The notes below the pieces were generated by a model. That model made no database searches. It was not told the origin of the DNA and worked only from the letters and a program-made list of their open reading frames with translations. The translations under genes were made by a program, and so were the position numbers. DNA of 64,000 bases from Klebsormidium nitens (taxonomy: Eukaryota > Streptophyta > Klebsormidiophyceae > Klebsormidiales > Klebsormidiaceae), in assembly GCA_000708835.1 (NCBI GenBank), contig DF237278.1, forward strand, positions 37,291 through 101,290. Reading direction: 5' to 3'. Within the stretch, counting starts at the first letter, position 1. Every line of letters starts with the position of its first letter. Below are positions 61,801 through 64,000 of the stretch, piece by piece.

Positions 61801-63210
61801 AAGGGTGGACGATAGACGTGCAGATTCTCTTCAAAAGCTCTAGTAAGAGGTAGAGAAAGAGTTCAGGGGCAGACCAGTTGGGCTAACATTCTGCAGGCCT
61901 CCTTACTGTTCCCATGTCCCCAATCAAAGGGTTCCAACAGCAGGTTGTTTCTTCTGTGCTTTTCATGCAATACAGCAGCACTTGATTATGTTACCTTTTC
62001 AGACTCAGATGAAAGGAAGGCAGCAGCCAAAGAGGATGCTAAAAGGAGTCCCTCATACCTTCTGCCACCATGATAAGTAGCTGCGCCGTTACGGACATCC
62101 AAACATCACCCTCAGCGATGCGTTGTAACACATTTTAGTCCTTCTGCCGTTTCGATCCAGAACATATGAAAGGGCTTGGGCAAAGCAAGGGGTTCAGGAG
62201 GACTGCTCTAACCTTCTCTTTGGCTGCCAGAAACCCGCTCAGTTGCTTGTGTATAATCTCTGAAATGTGCTCGGCAGTTCCATCTGGCAGCCGTAGGCTA
62301 TCGACGGGTGGCAGGCCAATCTGATCCTGCGGTTTCTATAGGAAGAACAGGTGTCAATTCATTTTGGTTCTTGAGACAGTGCAACATCTTCAAGTGCTCA
62401 ACGAGTCTCAAGATGTGAATTGGAAGGTTGGGGCGAAGGGCAACCCAAAAGAGAGGATTGTATCATTGAGTGGAGCGAGAACTCTGCTTATGTGCTCAAA
62501 CGTCAGATGCTAATGCAACAGGAACATTTTGAGTTTTAAGGTGGCACGTTTCCGAAGGTTGATGCGGGTACGTCATAAAGGGTGCCTAGAAGAAGAACTT
62601 CACATGTGTGGCTGACTGTGAGAGGTGCTGATACCACAATTTTGTTTTGTCCTACTTGTTCCATAGATGGGTCTGTACGTATGGGCATCCTCTTATCTGC
62701 AGATTTGATGTTGAAAAGTCTGCCACAATGGGCCCTGGCACCTTACCACCCTGGCTAGTAGTCTATACGAACAAGCATCTGCTTTCAGGTACAGAGACGG
62801 AAGCGCCGGGTCTAGACAAACAAAGCTCCTGCATGCTGAAATGAAGATCCGGTTTGGAAAGTGCACTGATTTCGAATCAAGCAATCCAAAACTCATGAGA
62901 TCGAATCACCAACCTTGGGCCCTTGATCACTGTCGACGCCGCTCCACAGCTCCTTCAAGCTACGTGCATTCAGCTGGACATTGTACCTCGCCGCAAGAAA
63001 GGACGAGGAAAAGGGACTGTCGTTTGATACAGACTGGCTCAAAGGGCCAGGATTAAAGTGCGACAGCTTGCCGGACGAGTGCAGGACAAACAGCACCAAC
63101 CCAAAGACTATTATTCCCACCGGCAGCATAACCAGGGTCTGGCGGCTGATGCTTCGCATGGTGACGTCGCCCGCGGCGCCTGACCGGGGAGACGTCACCC
63201 TTGCAACCAT
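55870..63210 (-). CDS. FUT8/GT23-like fucosyltransferase
   Basis: Predicted type II Golgi enzyme of the alpha-1,6-fucosyltransferase superfamily. Firm exons: 63210-62914, 62326-62213, 61740-61609, 61159-60950, 60598-60392, 59679-59444, 58565-58397, 57646-57443, 57033-56777 and 56155-55870 (TGA). Less certain small stem exons lie near 62038-61995 and 61955-61907, and one from 61397 to roughly 61250. An anchor at about 25-45 (LVMLPVGIIVFGLVLFVLHS) is followed by a long stem with a helical part (ELKQAISQAKASAAELKEAH). Catalytic blocks: FLVVNWWVANGHGIGSQLHG, MRWWRAQATSYLLRFPTQYL, PMLSIHVRQGDKGIEM (the HVRxxDK donor loop), TIWLSTEMQSVVDD, YPAWEFLYTNTS and AFVNLMLSAEADYFVGALGS. The order and spacing match GT23. 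No SH3 domain follows, unlike animal FUT8. Acceptor unknown; it need not be the N-glycan core. Confidence 0.85.
56244..56268. repeat. Hairpin in intron, 11-bp arms
   Basis: AACCCGCCTTG, loop GAA, CAAGGCGGGTT; perfect arms in the last intron of the FUT8-like gene. Confidence 0.8.
58249..58345. mobile_element. Internal MITE fragment in an intron
   Basis: Resembles the core of the 31307 and 32131 elements (CTACCGGGCA, GCGCTCCGCACCC, CCACCCTAAACACCA) but lacks both termini. It lies in the FUT8-like intron between exons 58565-58397 and 57646-57443. Confidence 0.65.
59303..59484 (-). repeat. Three copies of a FUT8-like exon 3' edge
   Basis: The exon end GGCTGCTATTTCATGGCCCC to GTGTGCAA and its donor GTAAGC (59444) recurs about 70 bp and 140 bp into the intron (ends near 59374 and 59304). 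The second copy has GGAAGC in place of the donor; the third has regained GTAAAC. They share an AAGGCCTTCGTT spacer. Confidence 0.88.
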
Positions 63211-63573
63211 AGTTCGAGTCCTAGAGAACCATTAAGTTTTTCTTGACACTTATTACTGCGGGTCTGAAGTTATCTCTGGGGAACTGATGGACGCTCATGT
63301 GTCGCACCACTACTCAGCAGCTCGGATGTCGCCTTTCAATGCAGAGCTTTTTGCTGATCGCTCCGGCCCCCTAATGCAGCATGAGACTCGGCTGTTTCCC
63401 TATCTCAGTGTCTGTTTGCTACGGTAGCTCAGCCATTGCGGCAGCTTGGACTTGGAAGTTGGAGCTGCAGCAGTATAATCCTTCATACCTACCTACCTAT
63501 GTCACTCAAAATCACCGTCACGCTTCAAGTTCCAGGCTTCAGCGTACCTATCGTCACTTTTCGCTTTAATACG

Positions 63574-63601
63574 ACCTACTTTAACCTGAATTAAAGTAGG
63601 T
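63574..63601. repeat. Hairpin, 11-bp arms
   Basis: ACCTACTTTAA, loop CCTGAA, TTAAAGTAGGT; perfect arms, 30 bp before the decayed MITE copy. Confidence 0.8.
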
Positions 63602-63634
63602 ACCTACCGTACATCCAGGACTCCCAACTTTTGG

Positions 63635-63822
63635 ATACTGGTGCCAACTCTCAACGGGCGTGTGACCCCTTCGAGCTACCCGGGCACATAAACCAAGAAA
63701 CCTATCCAGATTAAGCACGCACTTCGCGCCCCAACCCATCCTAACCACCTTATCTATGATCTAACCCACCCGTTCCCGGGCGCCGCTACCGGTATCCTGA
63801 TTAATCCACACGAGAGTTGTGT
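63635..63822. mobile_element. MITE copy 3, decayed
   Basis: Begins ATACTGGTGCCAACTCTC, has GCTACCCGGGCAC, a CCCCAACCCATCCTAACCAC core and CCCGGGCGCC, and ends CACGAGAGTTGTGT. The order matches the two intact copies. No target-site duplication is visible. Confidence 0.75.
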
Positions 63823-63988
63823 ACCAGATGGCAGAGTGCCTCCCCGTAACTTTTGGAGCCAGTGGCAGTGGCCACTCCATCCCGTACAGTGCTGGTACCG
63901 GTAATACTGGTACCAGTAACACTGTGCACCGTACGCTGCATGGCGACTCTCCGGCCCCAGGCCCGGGCCTGCAGATCGAGCGAAAAAC

Positions 63989-64000
63989 ATACCGGTAACT
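63989..64000 (+). mobile_element. Left end of another MITE copy, cut by window edge
   Basis: ATACCGGTAACT equals the first 12 bases of copy 2 (32131). With so few bases it could be chance, but its neighbourhood matches the others. Confidence 0.5.

Larger units (their letters stand above)
63211..64000. promoter_or_regulatory. Upstream region of the FUT8-like gene
   Basis: Start-side intergenic DNA, GTAC-rich from about 63540 (GGTACCTACCGTAC, TGGTACCGG), with a decayed MITE copy and the first bases of another at the window edge. No TATA box was fixed before the ATG at 63210. Confidence 0.4.

Noticed and set aside
62039-62080. 22-nt micro-exon (CTACTTATCATGGTGGCAGA) in the FUT8-like gene
   Set aside because: It fits the phase of its neighbours but would need an intron of only 20 nt before 62038, which is too short for splicing.
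1-64000. CRISPR arrays, bacterial operons, tRNA or rRNA genes
   Set aside because: No array of spaced identical repeats, no ribosome-binding sites or operon spacing, and no cloverleaf or rRNA core sequence seen; the tandem copies present are exon edges, not CRISPR repeats.

Overview
The window reads as nuclear DNA of an intron-rich photosynthetic eukaryote. A streptophyte green alga such as a Klebsormidium-like charophyte is my best guess, at low confidence. The reasons are GT-AG introns in every recognisable gene, balanced base composition, plant-type lectin modules (jacalin-like, bulb-type), algal or plant GT families, Thr/Pro mucin-like linkers, and long gene-poor intergenic DNA. Gene models were built by hand from open frames, GT/AG sites and intron phase. 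No search was run.

Layout, left to right: a terminal exon of an unknown gene (544-826, +); about 6 kb with no gene; an O-fucosyltransferase-like gene (10527-6894, -) crossed by a 20-N assembly gap; a secreted Cys-rich/mucin-like protein (12890-17393, +); about 9 kb with no gene; a TylF-type O-methyltransferase (30495-26197, -); a GT69 (CAP59-type) glycosyltransferase carrying two lectin modules (33429-43287, +); a PC-esterase/NXPE-like protein (48490-45557, -); an FkbM-like methyltransferase (50382-54770, +); and a FUT8/GT23-like fucosyltransferase (63210-55870, -). The seven complete or near-complete genes alternate strictly in strand.

Six of these seven are glycan-building or glycan-decorating enzymes: two fucosyltransferase types, one GT69, two sugar O-methyltransferase families and one O-acyltransferase/esterase. 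Five clearly start with a short cytosolic tail and a signal anchor, as Golgi type II proteins do; the sixth start is lost in the assembly gap. The seventh gene encodes a secreted, probably heavily O-glycosylated protein. I infer a linked set of genes for making a fucosylated, methylated and perhaps acetylated cell-surface glycan. Expression and function are untested.

Two structural signals cut across the genes. At least five genes carry ladders of decaying copies of an exon edge beside the intact exon, up to six copies with a period near 180 bp. This looks like introns growing by tandem duplication at splice sites. The divergent, start-side intergenic regions are packed with GTAC/CTAG/CCGG palindromes. 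Two of them hold copies of a roughly 200-bp element with terminal inverted repeats and 9-bp target-site duplications, which looks like a Mutator-like MITE.
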